Shown here piece by piece: positions 1 through 7,264 of a stretch of DNA of 43,435 nt. Numbering within the stretch: the stretch's first letter is position 1; each line of letters begins with the position of its first letter. Made by a program: the position numbers and the translations under genes. This DNA is from MVRV01 sp964646755 (GTDB lineage: Bacteria > Desulfobacterota > Syntrophia > Syntrophales > Smithellaceae): NCBI GenBank assembly GCA_964646755.1, contig CAZYIE010000029.1:1-43435 (forward strand), read 5' to 3'. A model generated the notes under the pieces. That model searched no databases. It was not told the origin of the DNA and worked only from the letters and a program-made list of their open reading frames with translations.

Positions 1-69
1 AAAGAACCTCTTTACAACCAACTAAATTTGTTCGACTATTAACCGGACAGTAATGGGAGATTATTAAAC

Positions 70-513
70 ATGAAATTGCGTGCAAAACTATTTAGCGTAA
101 CTTTGTCACTTTTAACTGCTTTTGCTTTTCTTGCGCTTTCGGTCGATTGCCATTATGCAGCTGCGCAAAGCTCGTCCGGCAAATCGAAAAAAGCTAAGAC
201 GAATGATGCAGTAACAACAAAATCTGCTGCTGCATCAGTTACCTTCGTCGAGATCGGTGCGGCCAAGTGCATTCCCTGTAAAATGATGCAACCGATCATG
301 AAAGAAGTGGCTGAAGAATATAAAGGACAGGTCAAGGTTCTTTTTCACGACGTATGGACGCCCAAGGGAAAAGATGACGCTGAAAAATATAATATACGGG
401 TAATTCCAACGCAGGTATTTCTGGACAAGGATGGCAAGGAATATTTTCGGCATGAAGGATACTTTCCGAAGGAGGATCTCATCAAGGTTCTGAAAATGAA
501 GGGGGTCAAGTAA
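70..513 (+). CDS. Secreted thioredoxin-fold protein
   Basis: A 147-residue protein with an N-terminal hydrophobic signal segment (about residues 8-32), a Lys/Ser-rich linker, then a thioredoxin fold. The active site is C67-I-P-C70 and a cis-Pro type VIPTQVF motif follows, as in thioredoxins. It probably acts in the periplasm as a dithiol reductant. The start is supported by a GGGAG Shine-Dalgarno about 10 bases upstream. Its stop codon directly abuts the ATG of the CcdA-like gene, so the two are almost certainly co-translated. In known systems CcdA/DsbD passes electrons from cytosolic thioredoxin to such exported thioredoxins. The physiological target is not visible; location in front of an ACR3 pump suggests a link to arsenic or metal stress (inference). 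Confidence 0.9.
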   Translation: MKLRAKLFSVTLSLLTAFAFLALSVDCHYAAAQSSSGKSKKAKTNDAVTTKSAAASVTFVEIGAAKCIPCKMMQPIMKEVAEEYKGQVKVLFHDVWTPKGKDDAEKYNIRVIPTQVFLDKDGKEYFRHEGYFPKEDLIKVLKMKGVK

Positions 514-1224
514 ATGATCGTAGAGCTCTTCACCTGGCTTTCGGGGGCGCTGACCCAATCACCCGAAATCGCCATTGGGGCAGCGTTTGTCTGGGGGGTG
601 CTGTCGGTTATTCTGTCGCCTTGTCACATTGCGTGTATTCCCCTGATTGTCGGTTTCATTGATGGTCAGGGAAACATTACCACACGGCGAGCCTTCGTCC
701 TTTCGTTGCTCTTCGGCTTCGGCATTCTGATTACGATCGGCATTATCGGTCTCATTACCGGACTTGCGGGAAGAATGATCGGTGATATCGGTGGCTATGG
801 CAGCTACTTTGTGGCGGTAGTTTTCTTTGCTGTTGGTCTCAATTTGCTCGGTGTTCTGCCTTTGCCGTTTATGGAAGGCGGTGCGAATCCGAATTATAAA
901 AGAAAAGGAATGCTTGCGGCTTTCGTTCTGGGTCTAATATTCGGCATTGCCCTGGGGCCCTGTACGTTCGCTTACATGGCCACCATGCTGGGCGTTGTTT
1001 TCAATATGGCATCGACTCAAATTGTTTTTGCGCTTTTCCTACTCCTGGCTTATGGCCTTGGGCACTGCGTGGTTCTCGTATTTGCCGGTACTTTTACGGA
1101 AGTCGTACAGCACTATCTGCATTGGACGGAAAAATCAAAAGGCGCGGTTATCCTGAAAAAGATCTGCGGTGTTCTTGTGATATTAGGTGGCGTTTATTTA
1201 ATTGCGCTGAATTTTATTAATTGA
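514..1224 (+). CDS. CcdA/DsbD-type thiol-disulfide transmembrane protein
   Basis: A 236-residue polytopic membrane protein of the cytochrome c biogenesis/DsbD transmembrane family. The two Cys motifs typical of the family are present: SPCHIAC (C37, C41) in the first helix pair and GPC (C150) in the repeat half. About six hydrophobic segments are visible. Family members move reducing equivalents from cytoplasmic thioredoxin to the periplasm. Translation starts right after the upstream TAA, with AAGGGGG as ribosome site inside the preceding gene. The partner is most likely the exported thioredoxin immediately upstream. No cytochrome c maturation gene is nearby, so a general redox role is preferred over haem ligation. 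Confidence 0.9.
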   Translation: MIVELFTWLSGALTQSPEIAIGAAFVWGVLSVILSPCHIACIPLIVGFIDGQGNITTRRAFVLSLLFGFGILITIGIIGLITGLAGRMIGDIGGYGSYFVAVVFFAVGLNLLGVLPLPFMEGGANPNYKRKGMLAAFVLGLIFGIALGPCTFAYMATMLGVVFNMASTQIVFALFLLLAYGLGHCVVLVFAGTFTEVVQHYLHWTEKSKGAVILKKICGVLVILGGVYLIALNFIN

Positions 1225-1234
1225 GGGGGAAATT

Positions 1235-2281
1235 ATGGCGGAACATGTGGCAAGTCGGTTGTCATTTTTTGATCGTTTTCTGACGCTGTGGATTTTTGCG
1301 GCTATGATTCTGGGCGTAGGACTTGGTTATTTCATCCCTGGTGTTGAAGCCTTCATTAATTCGTTTCAGGTCGGCACGACCAATATGCCCATTGCCGTGG
1401 GACTTATTCTGATGATGTATCCGCCGTTTGCCAAAGTGAAATATGAGGATTTGCCCCAGGTATTTCGCAACGGGAAAATCCTTGGGCTGTCGCTGGCACA
1501 AAACTGGCTAATCGGGCCGGCGCTGATGTTTATCCTGGCAATTGTGTTTTTACCGGACAAGCCTGAATACATGGTTGGTCTGATCATGATTGGTCTGGCG
1601 CGTTGCATCGCAATGGTGATTGTCTGGAACGAACTTGCCCAAGGTAATACAGAATATGCTGCAGGCCTAGTTGCTTTTAATAGTATTTTTCAGGTGCTTT
1701 TTTACAGCGTGTTCGCCTGGTTTTTCATTACAGTGCTTCCACCCTATTTTGGATTTACAGGCAGCGTCGTGAATATCAGCATCCGGCAAATTGCCGAAAG
1801 CGTCTTTATCTATTTGGGCATTCCCTGTATTGCGGGAGCGCTGACCCGTCTGATCGGCGTAAAACTTATGGGGAAAGAGTTGTATCATTCTCGTTTTGTG
1901 CCGCTGATCAGTCCGCTTACGTTGATTGCGCTTTTGTTCACCATTGTGGTCATGTTCAGCCTGAAAGGCAATCTGATCATTGAACTGCCGCTCGATGTTG
2001 TCCGAATCGCCATCCCCTTACTTATCTATTTCGTGGTCATGTTTCTGGTCTCGTTTTATATGGGCAAAAAGTTGGGCGCGGATTATTCCAAAACAACCAC
2101 CCTGGCGTTCACGGCGGCCAGCAACAATTTTGAGCTGGCGATTGCGGTGGCGATTGCCGTCTTCGGCATTAATTCCGGTGCCGCTTTTGCCGCCGTCATC
2201 GGCCCGCTGGTGGAAGTCCCGGTGATGATCGGTCTCGTCACTGTGGCCTTGAAATTCAAAGAGAAATACTTCCAGCGCTAA
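1235..2281 (+). CDS. ACR3-family arsenite efflux permease
   Basis: A 348-residue protein with about ten transmembrane helices, the usual length for ACR3 (BASS superfamily) arsenite/H+ antiporters. The helix-4 motif GLARCIAMVIVWN carries the conserved essential Cys (C124), and NNFELAIAVA carries the conserved Glu (E300). It should export As(III) across the cytoplasmic membrane. It lies 10 bases after the CcdA-like gene with a GAGGGGG ribosome site, so it belongs to the same operon. No arsR or arsC is seen in the window; either could lie to the left. Such genes are called arsB or acr3 depending on the annotator. Confidence 0.95.
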   Translation: MAEHVASRLSFFDRFLTLWIFAAMILGVGLGYFIPGVEAFINSFQVGTTNMPIAVGLILMMYPPFAKVKYEDLPQVFRNGKILGLSLAQNWLIGPALMFILAIVFLPDKPEYMVGLIMIGLARCIAMVIVWNELAQGNTEYAAGLVAFNSIFQVLFYSVFAWFFITVLPPYFGFTGSVVNISIRQIAESVFIYLGIPCIAGALTRLIGVKLMGKELYHSRFVPLISPLTLIALLFTIVVMFSLKGNLIIELPLDVVRIAIPLLIYFVVMFLVSFYMGKKLGADYSKTTTLAFTAASNNFELAIAVAIAVFGINSGAAFAAVIGPLVEVPVMIGLVTVALKFKEKYFQR

Positions 2282-2306
2282 TTAATTTTGAAGGAGGGAA
2301 GCTAGG

Positions 2307-3347
2307 ATGAAATTAACGGAAGGCATTAAAAAATATCGAAACATCGCCACCATTGTGCTGGCACTGATCGGCATCGGAATCATGGCGTATTATGACTACT
2401 GCGATACGACATGCAGTTATCTCAAAGGTGATATTTTCGGCATTGATCTTAAATGGGTCGGTATCGCCTATATGATCGCCATTATTGTTTTTGCGGTATT
2501 TAAACAAACCCCGTTTGTGCGGGTGCTGCTGGCCGCAGGCCTCGGTGTGGAAGTACATCTGTATGCCTTTCAGTTGCAGAACGATGTCTATTGTCCTTTC
2601 TGTCTGGCGTTTTCCGTGATGCTGATCTTATCATTTATTATCAATTATGAAGTTCCATTCGCCTGGCGCGAAAACCGCCGCCGGATGTGGCTCTATTTTC
2701 TCGGGGAGGTTAATATTCCAATGTTTAAGATTAATAAGTTGCCGTTGTTGCTTGTCAGTGTGCTGGGTTATTTAACCATTTTGTTAACGTTTAACGGTTC
2801 CGTCACTCCCGCCTACGGGCAGGATTCTGTCCGGGGTATTCCGTCACTGGGCAAAGGCCCTTATGAGGTTATGATGTTTGCCGATTATTTCTGCCCGCCC
2901 TGCCGCAGAATAGATACAAAAGCAGAACCGTTGTTGAAAGAATTATTAGCTACAGGCCAAGTGAAAATTACATTCATTGATGTGCCCTTTTCGAGAGCTA
3001 CACCGATCTATGCCAAGTATTACCTCTATGCTGTAAATGCCGATGCCCGTGCGAACAATGTTCTGCATGTCCGAAGAATGCTTTTCGATGCGGCGCAGAT
3101 CAGAAGCATCCAGACGGAAGAAGCTCTGGTTGCATATTTGAAAGAACAAAATATTTCATGGGGGAAATATGATGAAAAACCAATATTTCCGCTGATGAAT
3201 GAAGTAATTAAAAAAAATATTATTGGCGCTACGCCCACTTGTGCAATCAGATATTCCGTAGCAGATGTAAAAAAATACATCGGTGACGACAAAATATGGG
3301 ATGGATTAACAAAGTTAAAAGAGCATTTGGCGACCGTAAAAAAATAA
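2307..3347 (+). CDS. VKOR-DsbA/thioredoxin fusion protein
   Basis: A 346-residue fusion. Residues 1-115 and the following hydrophobic segments form a vitamin K epoxide reductase (VKOR) domain with loop cysteines C32 and C36 and the quinone-site CxxC C96-P-F-C99. After another membrane segment (about 145-160) comes a DsbA/thioredoxin-like domain with C196-P-P-C199. In known bacterial VKORs the membrane domain reoxidises the attached thioredoxin domain using quinone, giving a self-contained disulfide-forming enzyme. The start has a very good GGAGGG site. It follows the ACR3 gene by 25 bases. Coexistence with the reducing Trx/CcdA pair suggests that both oxidising and reducing arms of envelope thiol chemistry are encoded together. 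Confidence 0.9.
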   Translation: MKLTEGIKKYRNIATIVLALIGIGIMAYYDYCDTTCSYLKGDIFGIDLKWVGIAYMIAIIVFAVFKQTPFVRVLLAAGLGVEVHLYAFQLQNDVYCPFCLAFSVMLILSFIINYEVPFAWRENRRRMWLYFLGEVNIPMFKINKLPLLLVSVLGYLTILLTFNGSVTPAYGQDSVRGIPSLGKGPYEVMMFADYFCPPCRRIDTKAEPLLKELLATGQVKITFIDVPFSRATPIYAKYYLYAVNADARANNVLHVRRMLFDAAQIRSIQTEEALVAYLKEQNISWGKYDEKPIFPLMNEVIKKNIIGATPTCAIRYSVADVKKYIGDDKIWDGLTKLKEHLATVKK

Positions 3348-3409
3348 CTGATCGCCAGACAGGTCAAGCTATTTTGTGCGACTGTTGTAGTGATCTACAA
3401 ACATCATGA

Positions 3410-3622
3410 GGGGAACTAAAACCTCCGGACAGGATCAAGGAGTTGGATGAAACGAAGATTATCGTCACCGTCTGTCCCCACTATGATCGTGCCGAAATTG
3501 CCCGCACGTTTTTGACATTGAAGGGCTACCAATCAAAATACCTGGTTGAGGGCCTTATCGGGCTGGCCGGCTATCTGCGGGGTGACAGAGCGAAAGATTT
3601 TGTAAACGAGATGAAAAAGTAA
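3410..3622 (+). pseudogene. Rhodanese-domain 3' remnant
   Basis: An open stretch of about 70 codons preceded directly by an in-frame TGA at 3407-3409 and ending with TAA at 3620-3622. It has no ATG near its beginning and no ribosome site. The translation reads like the C-terminal half of a rhodanese/sulfurtransferase domain: IIVTVCPHYDRAEIA holds the expected active-site Cys, followed by a KGYQSKYLVEGL-type ending. The N-terminal half is missing between 3348 and 3410. I call it a truncated pseudogene; a short gene with a TTG start (at the ELDE Leu) is a less likely alternative. Confidence 0.6.
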
Positions 3623-3642
3623 GAAATATAGGGAAAGAAATT

Positions 3643-4815
3643 ATGAAAGAATGGCAGAAATTTTTATTCATTATTGCAGTATTTCTGGGAGCTTATTATA
3701 TCCCTTGGGACTCCGTCCTGATCCGTCAGTCCGGCTTGGAAGCTTTTATGATGCTGCAGGAATATGCCCGACAGCATGTTCTGACCTGTCTGATTCCGGC
3801 ATTTTTTATCGCCGGAGCGATCAGCGTTTTTGTTTCACAGGCGGCGGTCCTCAAATATTTTGGTGCGACTGCCAATAAGATTCTGTCTTATTCAGTTGCT
3901 TCCGTATCGGGTACGGTACTGGCCGTTTGTTCCTGCACGGTGCTTCCCCTGTTTGCGGGCATTTATTCACGCGGCGCAGGTATCGGACCGGCCACGGCTT
4001 TCCTTTATTCCGGCCCCGCAATTAACGTGCTGGCAATCATCCTGACCGCAAGAATTCTGGGCTGGCAGATGGGTCTTGCCCGTGCCGTCGGCGCCATTTC
4101 GTTTGCCGTGATTACGGGTTTGCTGATGGCCTTCATTTTCAGGAAGGACGACGCCAAACGTGAGACCGGTGAAATCTTTTTGCCGGAAGAGGATGGAAAG
4201 GCTCGAGCGTTGTGGCAGGATGCATTCTACATGCTGACAATGGTGTTGATTCTGGTCTTTGCCTCTTTTGCCAGACCGACGGAAAACGACGGTGGTCTCT
4301 GGCAAATGATTTTCAGCGCCAAGTGGTATCTTGTTGTGCTGCTGCTCGCTGTTTTAGCCGTCATGATGAAGAAATGGTTTGTCAAAGAAGAACTTCAAGG
4401 CTGGGTAGAGGCCACCTGGGGTTTTTCCAAACAGATATTGCCTTTGCTTCTGGGTGGTGTGCTGGTCGCGGGATTTCTTTTGGGACGCCCCGGCCATCAG
4501 GCGTTGATTCCTGAACAATATATTCAAATGCTAGTTGGCGGCAATTCACTCTGGTCTAATTTTTTTGCTTCCATCGTCGGCGCGCTCATGTATTTTGCCA
4601 CACTCACAGAAGTGCCGATTTTACAGGGGCTTATCGGCTCCGGTATGGGACAGGGACCAGCTTTGGCGCTGCTTCTGGCCGGTCCTGCCCTGTCTCTGCC
4701 CAGCATGATTGCGATTGCCAGCATCATGGGCGTGAAGAAAACCGTCGTCTACTGCTCAATCGTTGTCGTCTTATCAACCATTGCCGGTATGGCGTATGGA
4801 TTTATCATGGCCTGA
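3643..4815 (+). CDS. ArsP/YraQ-type permease
   Basis: A 390-residue membrane protein of the permease family PF03773 (DUF318, ArsP_1), with about ten hydrophobic segments in two halves. The first half carries the hallmark AVCSCTVLPLFAGIYSRGAG and then SGPAINVLA; the second half repeats the theme with LTEVPILQGLIGSGMGQG and GPALSLPS. Characterised ArsP members export trivalent organoarsenicals, but most homologues have no proven substrate. Proximity to an ACR3 pump and thiol-redox genes fits a metalloid role. The ribosome site is weak (AGGGAAAG about 9 bases upstream). It is the only intact gene in a stretch otherwise made of remnants. Confidence 0.85.
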   Translation: MKEWQKFLFIIAVFLGAYYIPWDSVLIRQSGLEAFMMLQEYARQHVLTCLIPAFFIAGAISVFVSQAAVLKYFGATANKILSYSVASVSGTVLAVCSCTVLPLFAGIYSRGAGIGPATAFLYSGPAINVLAIILTARILGWQMGLARAVGAISFAVITGLLMAFIFRKDDAKRETGEIFLPEEDGKARALWQDAFYMLTMVLILVFASFARPTENDGGLWQMIFSAKWYLVVLLLAVLAVMMKKWFVKEELQGWVEATWGFSKQILPLLLGGVLVAGFLLGRPGHQALIPEQYIQMLVGGNSLWSNFFASIVGALMYFATLTEVPILQGLIGSGMGQGPALALLLAGPALSLPSMIAIASIMGVKKTVVYCSIVVVLSTIAGMAYGFIMA

Positions 4816-4821
4816 TTAAAT

Positions 4822-5152
4822 ATGCATGATCTGCGGAAAATCTATATCGAGCCTACAACACTTTGTAACCTGGATTGCCAGATTCTTTGCTTATCGGAAG
4901 AAAGGCATCGAGCCATCGCAGATTCCGGAAGCGGTGCGGGACGAAGTACTTCAGTGGGTCTATGGCCAGCCGGATGATGCTATTTTTAAAGTGGAGGCAA
5001 AACCAGATTTCAAGTTTACGCCGGTCAAGGGCTCATTCAATAAGGCCAAATGCAGCCTGTGCCATGAATACGTGTTTGAACGATACATCCGAATCAAAGA
5101 CGGTCAACCCGTCTGCTCGGGCTATGAAAAACTGGTTTTGATTGAGCGTTAA
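4822..5152 (+). pseudogene. Radical SAM N-terminus joined to FmdE-like C-terminus (chimeric remnant)
   Basis: Two reading frames carry fragments of different genes. From the ATG at 4822 the translation begins MHDLRKIYIEPTTLCNLDC, the typical start of a radical SAM protein with its first cluster cysteines, and then loses similarity around 4885. In the frame of the ATG at 4826, from about 4890, the sequence reads like the C-terminal part of an FmdE/TraR-type zinc-ribbon protein: KKGIEPSQIPEAVRDEV, then FNKAKCSLCHEYVFERYIR and a later VCSGY. A deletion appears to have fused the first tens of bases of one gene to the end of another out of frame. An ORF of 108 codons (4826-5152) survives, but its first 20 residues are out-of-frame radical SAM sequence. 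Confidence 0.55.
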
Positions 5153-5389
5153 TGATGTTTTTTATACTTATCAGAGACATTAACTATAGCGCTGGCAAAC
5201 GCTGATCTGTTCGGCTGAATATGTATAGTTGGCCGGGCAGATTGATAGGGAAAGTCATCCACGTTTCCCGAAGATGGGTGTCCGTTTTAACCAGAGTGTC
5301 CATTTGATAAACTTTAACTCTTCAGGAAAACTGAAGGATGATGAACCAGGCAACCAAACCATAAAAAGGACGAAGGCGAGGCGGGTGGC
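5153..5389. other. Non-coding spacer, nothing recognised
   Basis: About 240 bases between two degraded genes. I see no convincing open frame, tRNA, strong promoter or known riboswitch motif here. Confidence 0.4.
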
Positions 5390-5687
5390 ATGAATAAACG
5401 AAGTCTTTTACAAACGGCGTGGGTTGTCTTTTTTATTTTTCTTTTGCCTTTATCTGTTTCAGCCAGAGACTTGCCCGCTATCGTTTTCACAGACTAACTG
5501 GAGAATAATCTCAATAATGGTAAGCTCATCATCCTTGACGTCCGCAAAGTGGAATACTACCGGGCCAGAACACTTCATGCTCAAAGAAGTTTTGGGATAC
5601 AAGCGCGTCTATCTCTATGACGGCTCCATCGAGGAATGGACTGTTGATCCCAATGTGGCTGTTGAGCTGAATCATACGGGCAAGTAG
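5390..5687 (+). pseudogene. Internally deleted exported sulfurtransferase (rhodanese)
   Basis: The ATG at 5390 opens a clear signal peptide (MNKRSLLQTAWVVFFIF, then LPLSVSA) followed by LPAIVFTD and a TAA stop at 5495-5497. The same frame continues after the stop with LENNLNNGKLIILDVRKVEY, a rhodanese N-terminal motif. Near 5570 similarity jumps to another frame, which gives LKEVLGYKRVYLYDGSIEEW up to the stop at 5685-5687, a typical rhodanese C-terminus. So both ends of a tandem-rhodanese sulfurtransferase are kept, but the middle is gone, with one nonsense mutation and a frame change. It is non-functional by inspection. It echoes the rhodanese tail at 3410-3622. Confidence 0.7.
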
Positions 5688-5732
5688 CGCAAGGGTTATA
5701 CGGAATTCGTACCATTTGATTACCAGTTCTGG

Positions 5733-5785
5733 CATGGATATTTTCTATCCACCTGGATACTTCAGGTGGATAGAAAATATCCATG
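5733..5785. repeat. Perfect 23-bp inverted repeat with 7-nt loop
   Basis: Arms 5733-5755 and 5763-5785 are exact reverse complements around the loop GATACTT. The stem is not GC-rich and is not followed by a T run on the plus strand, so it is not a standard intrinsic terminator. It separates the decayed sulfurtransferase from the sigma-54 promoter of the next gene. Confidence 0.85.
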
Positions 5786-5834
5786 TAATGCATGTAAAAC
5801 ACAGATAATATTGCGTATGTTCGAAACTATTTGT

Positions 5835-5848
5835 GTAATTACAATTAC
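5835..5848. promoter_or_regulatory. Palindrome GTAATT-AC-AATTAC
   Basis: A perfect 6+6 dyad with a two-base centre, lying 10 bases upstream of the -24 element of the sigma-54 promoter. It could be a regulator or IHF-like site or simply AT-rich chance sequence. Classical enhancer sites for sigma-54 activators are usually farther upstream, so the role is open. Confidence 0.35.
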
Positions 5849-5858
5849 TTGTCTATGT

Positions 5859-5874
5859 TGGCACAAGCATTGCT
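5859..5874 (+). promoter_or_regulatory. Sigma-54 (-24/-12) promoter
   Basis: TGGCAC-AAGCA-TTGCT matches the sigma-54 consensus TGGCAC-N5-TTGCW at every position. It lies 50 bases upstream of the ZraP/Spy-like ATG at 5924, leaving a short leader with an AAGGAG ribosome site. E. coli zraP is likewise driven by sigma-54 through ZraSR, so both the site and the gene family point the same way. Confidence 0.85.
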
Positions 5875-5923
5875 ATTTAGCAGGGTAACTGATCAGTAAT
5901 AAAATATAACAAGGAGATGTATC

Positions 5924-6418
5924 ATGAAAAAGTTAACACTAACATTGATGGCCGTTGTAGTTGGCCTGTTTTTTACTTCTCAGGTATTTGCCTGGGGTTC
6001 CGGTTACGGTGCGAGTAAAGGCAGAGGATATGAAAGTTGTCGCGAAGCAGGCCTGGAGAGATTGAATCTAACCGCTGAACAAAAAACTAAGATTGAGGCT
6101 CTGCAAACTTCAAACAACAGGGAAGTAAGACCGATTAGGGAAAAGATGTTTGACAAATCAGTTGAGATGCGCAGACTGTGGCTGCAGGCTAATCCTGACA
6201 AAAACAAGATTAATGCCGCCCAGAAAGAAATAAGCACTCTGCGCGATCAGCTGCGGGATAAGACTACGGCAATGAGACTGGAAACCCGCAAAGTTTTGAC
6301 ATCTCAACAGCAGGACAAACTGGCTAATGCCGGTTGGGGACGAGTAATGGGTTATGGACCGCGCGGCGGTATGAGAGGCCAGGGCGAATTTGGCCATAGA
6401 ATGGGTATGTACAACTAG
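5924..6418 (+). CDS. ZraP/Spy/CpxP-like periplasmic protein
   Basis: A 164-residue exported protein. It has a signal peptide ending near VFA-WGSG, a central helical region with two LTxxQ-type motifs (LTAEQ near residue 50 and LTSQQ near 125), and a Gly/Arg/Met/His-rich C-terminal tail (GYGPRGGMRGQ, then FGHRMGM). This layout fits the Spy/CpxP/ZraP family of periplasmic chaperones and metal-responsive proteins. The Met/His-rich tail could bind metal (inference). The gene has a strong AAGGAG site, its own sigma-54 promoter and its own terminator, so it is monocistronic. No zraSR-type two-component pair is in this window. Confidence 0.8.
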   Translation: MKKLTLTLMAVVVGLFFTSQVFAWGSGYGASKGRGYESCREAGLERLNLTAEQKTKIEALQTSNNREVRPIREKMFDKSVEMRRLWLQANPDKNKINAAQKEISTLRDQLRDKTTAMRLETRKVLTSQQQDKLANAGWGRVMGYGPRGGMRGQGEFGHRMGMYN

Positions 6419-6443
6419 TCCAATCCTTATATCCTTCTTCGAT

Positions 6444-6477
6444 GGGGGAGCGTGTCGTACGCTCCCCCGTTTTTTTT
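6444..6477 (+). terminator. Rho-independent terminator after ZraP-like gene
   Basis: A perfect 10-bp GC-rich stem (GGGGGAGCGT paired with ACGCTCCCCC) with the loop GTCGT, followed by a run of eight T. Confidence 0.95.
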
Positions 6478-6562
6478 AGTTTGTGCGTGTTCCTGATTAG
6501 ACAAGATGATTTTAGTGGTTATTATATTGTAAATCCGGTGTTTTAAGAAAGGGGAAAGCCAT

Positions 6563-7264
6563 ATGGCATTGATTAAAGCACAAAACATCACCAAAGATTA
6601 CCAGACGGAAGACGTGGTAGTTCACGCTCTTCAGGAAGTCGACTTTGAAATTGAACCCGCCTCCTTCGTTTCGTTTGTCGGGCCTTCGGGCAGCGGCAAG
6701 ACGACCATCCTGAATCTTATCGGCTGCCTGGACAAACCATCGGTGGGCAACCTGCGCATCGCCGATACCGATGTGATCAATCTGGGGCGGAAAGAGAGCG
6801 CGGCCTTCCGGGGTAAGCATCTCGGCTTTATTTTTCAGGATTTTAACCTGATTCCCGTACTCACTGTTTACGAAAACATCGAATATCCTCTGATCATGGT
6901 TCAGAACATAGCACCGCAGGAACGCAAAGAGAGAATTTCCCGGTTGCTTGCGGCGGTTGATATGACAGATCAGGGGCAAAAGTATCCCCACCAGATTTCT
7001 GGAGGGCAGAAGCAGCGCGTTGCCGTGGCCCGGGCGCTGGTGACCAATCCCGCTCTGGTCCTGGCCGATGAGCCCACTGCCAACCTTGATTCTCGAACGG
7101 CCTATGCAGTGATCGGGCTGATGAAGAAAATGCGGGATGATTTTGGAACGACGTTTATCTTCTCCACTCATGACACAAAGATTGTCGGTGAAGCGGAAGT
7201 TATCTTCCGGCTGGAAGACGGCAGGCTGACCGCAAAAGAGACGAAAGGGGGAGCAAAGCCATGA
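6563..7264 (+). CDS. ABC transporter ATPase, LolD/MacB type
   Basis: A 233-residue nucleotide-binding subunit. Walker A GPSGSGKT is at residues 40-47, a Q-loop FQDFNL follows, then signature ISGGQKQRVAVARAL, Walker B VLADEPTANLD and the H-loop STHD. The length and the LNLIGCLDKP stretch after Walker A match the LolD/MacB/FtsE class that powers mechanotransmission permeases. The start has AAGGGGAAAG upstream. The stop overlaps the next ATG by four bases (ATGA), so the FtsX-like permease is its partner. Downstream genes for a LolA-like protein and a beta-barrel suggest transport between inner and outer membrane rather than import. Confidence 0.93.
   Translation: MALIKAQNITKDYQTEDVVVHALQEVDFEIEPASFVSFVGPSGSGKTTILNLIGCLDKPSVGNLRIADTDVINLGRKESAAFRGKHLGFIFQDFNLIPVLTVYENIEYPLIMVQNIAPQERKERISRLLAAVDMTDQGQKYPHQISGGQKQRVAVARALVTNPALVLADEPTANLDSRTAYAVIGLMKKMRDDFGTTFIFSTHDTKIVGEAEVIFRLEDGRLTAKETKGGAKP

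Noticed and set aside
235..558. Overlapping minus-strand ORFs under the thioredoxin/CcdA genes, and similar shadows elsewhere
   Set aside because: They lie opposite well-supported genes, have no ribosome sites and show no family features.
5153..5389. Possible riboswitch (Mo-cofactor or c-di-GMP) in the spacer
   Set aside because: No consensus core could be matched, and the downstream gene is a pseudogene.
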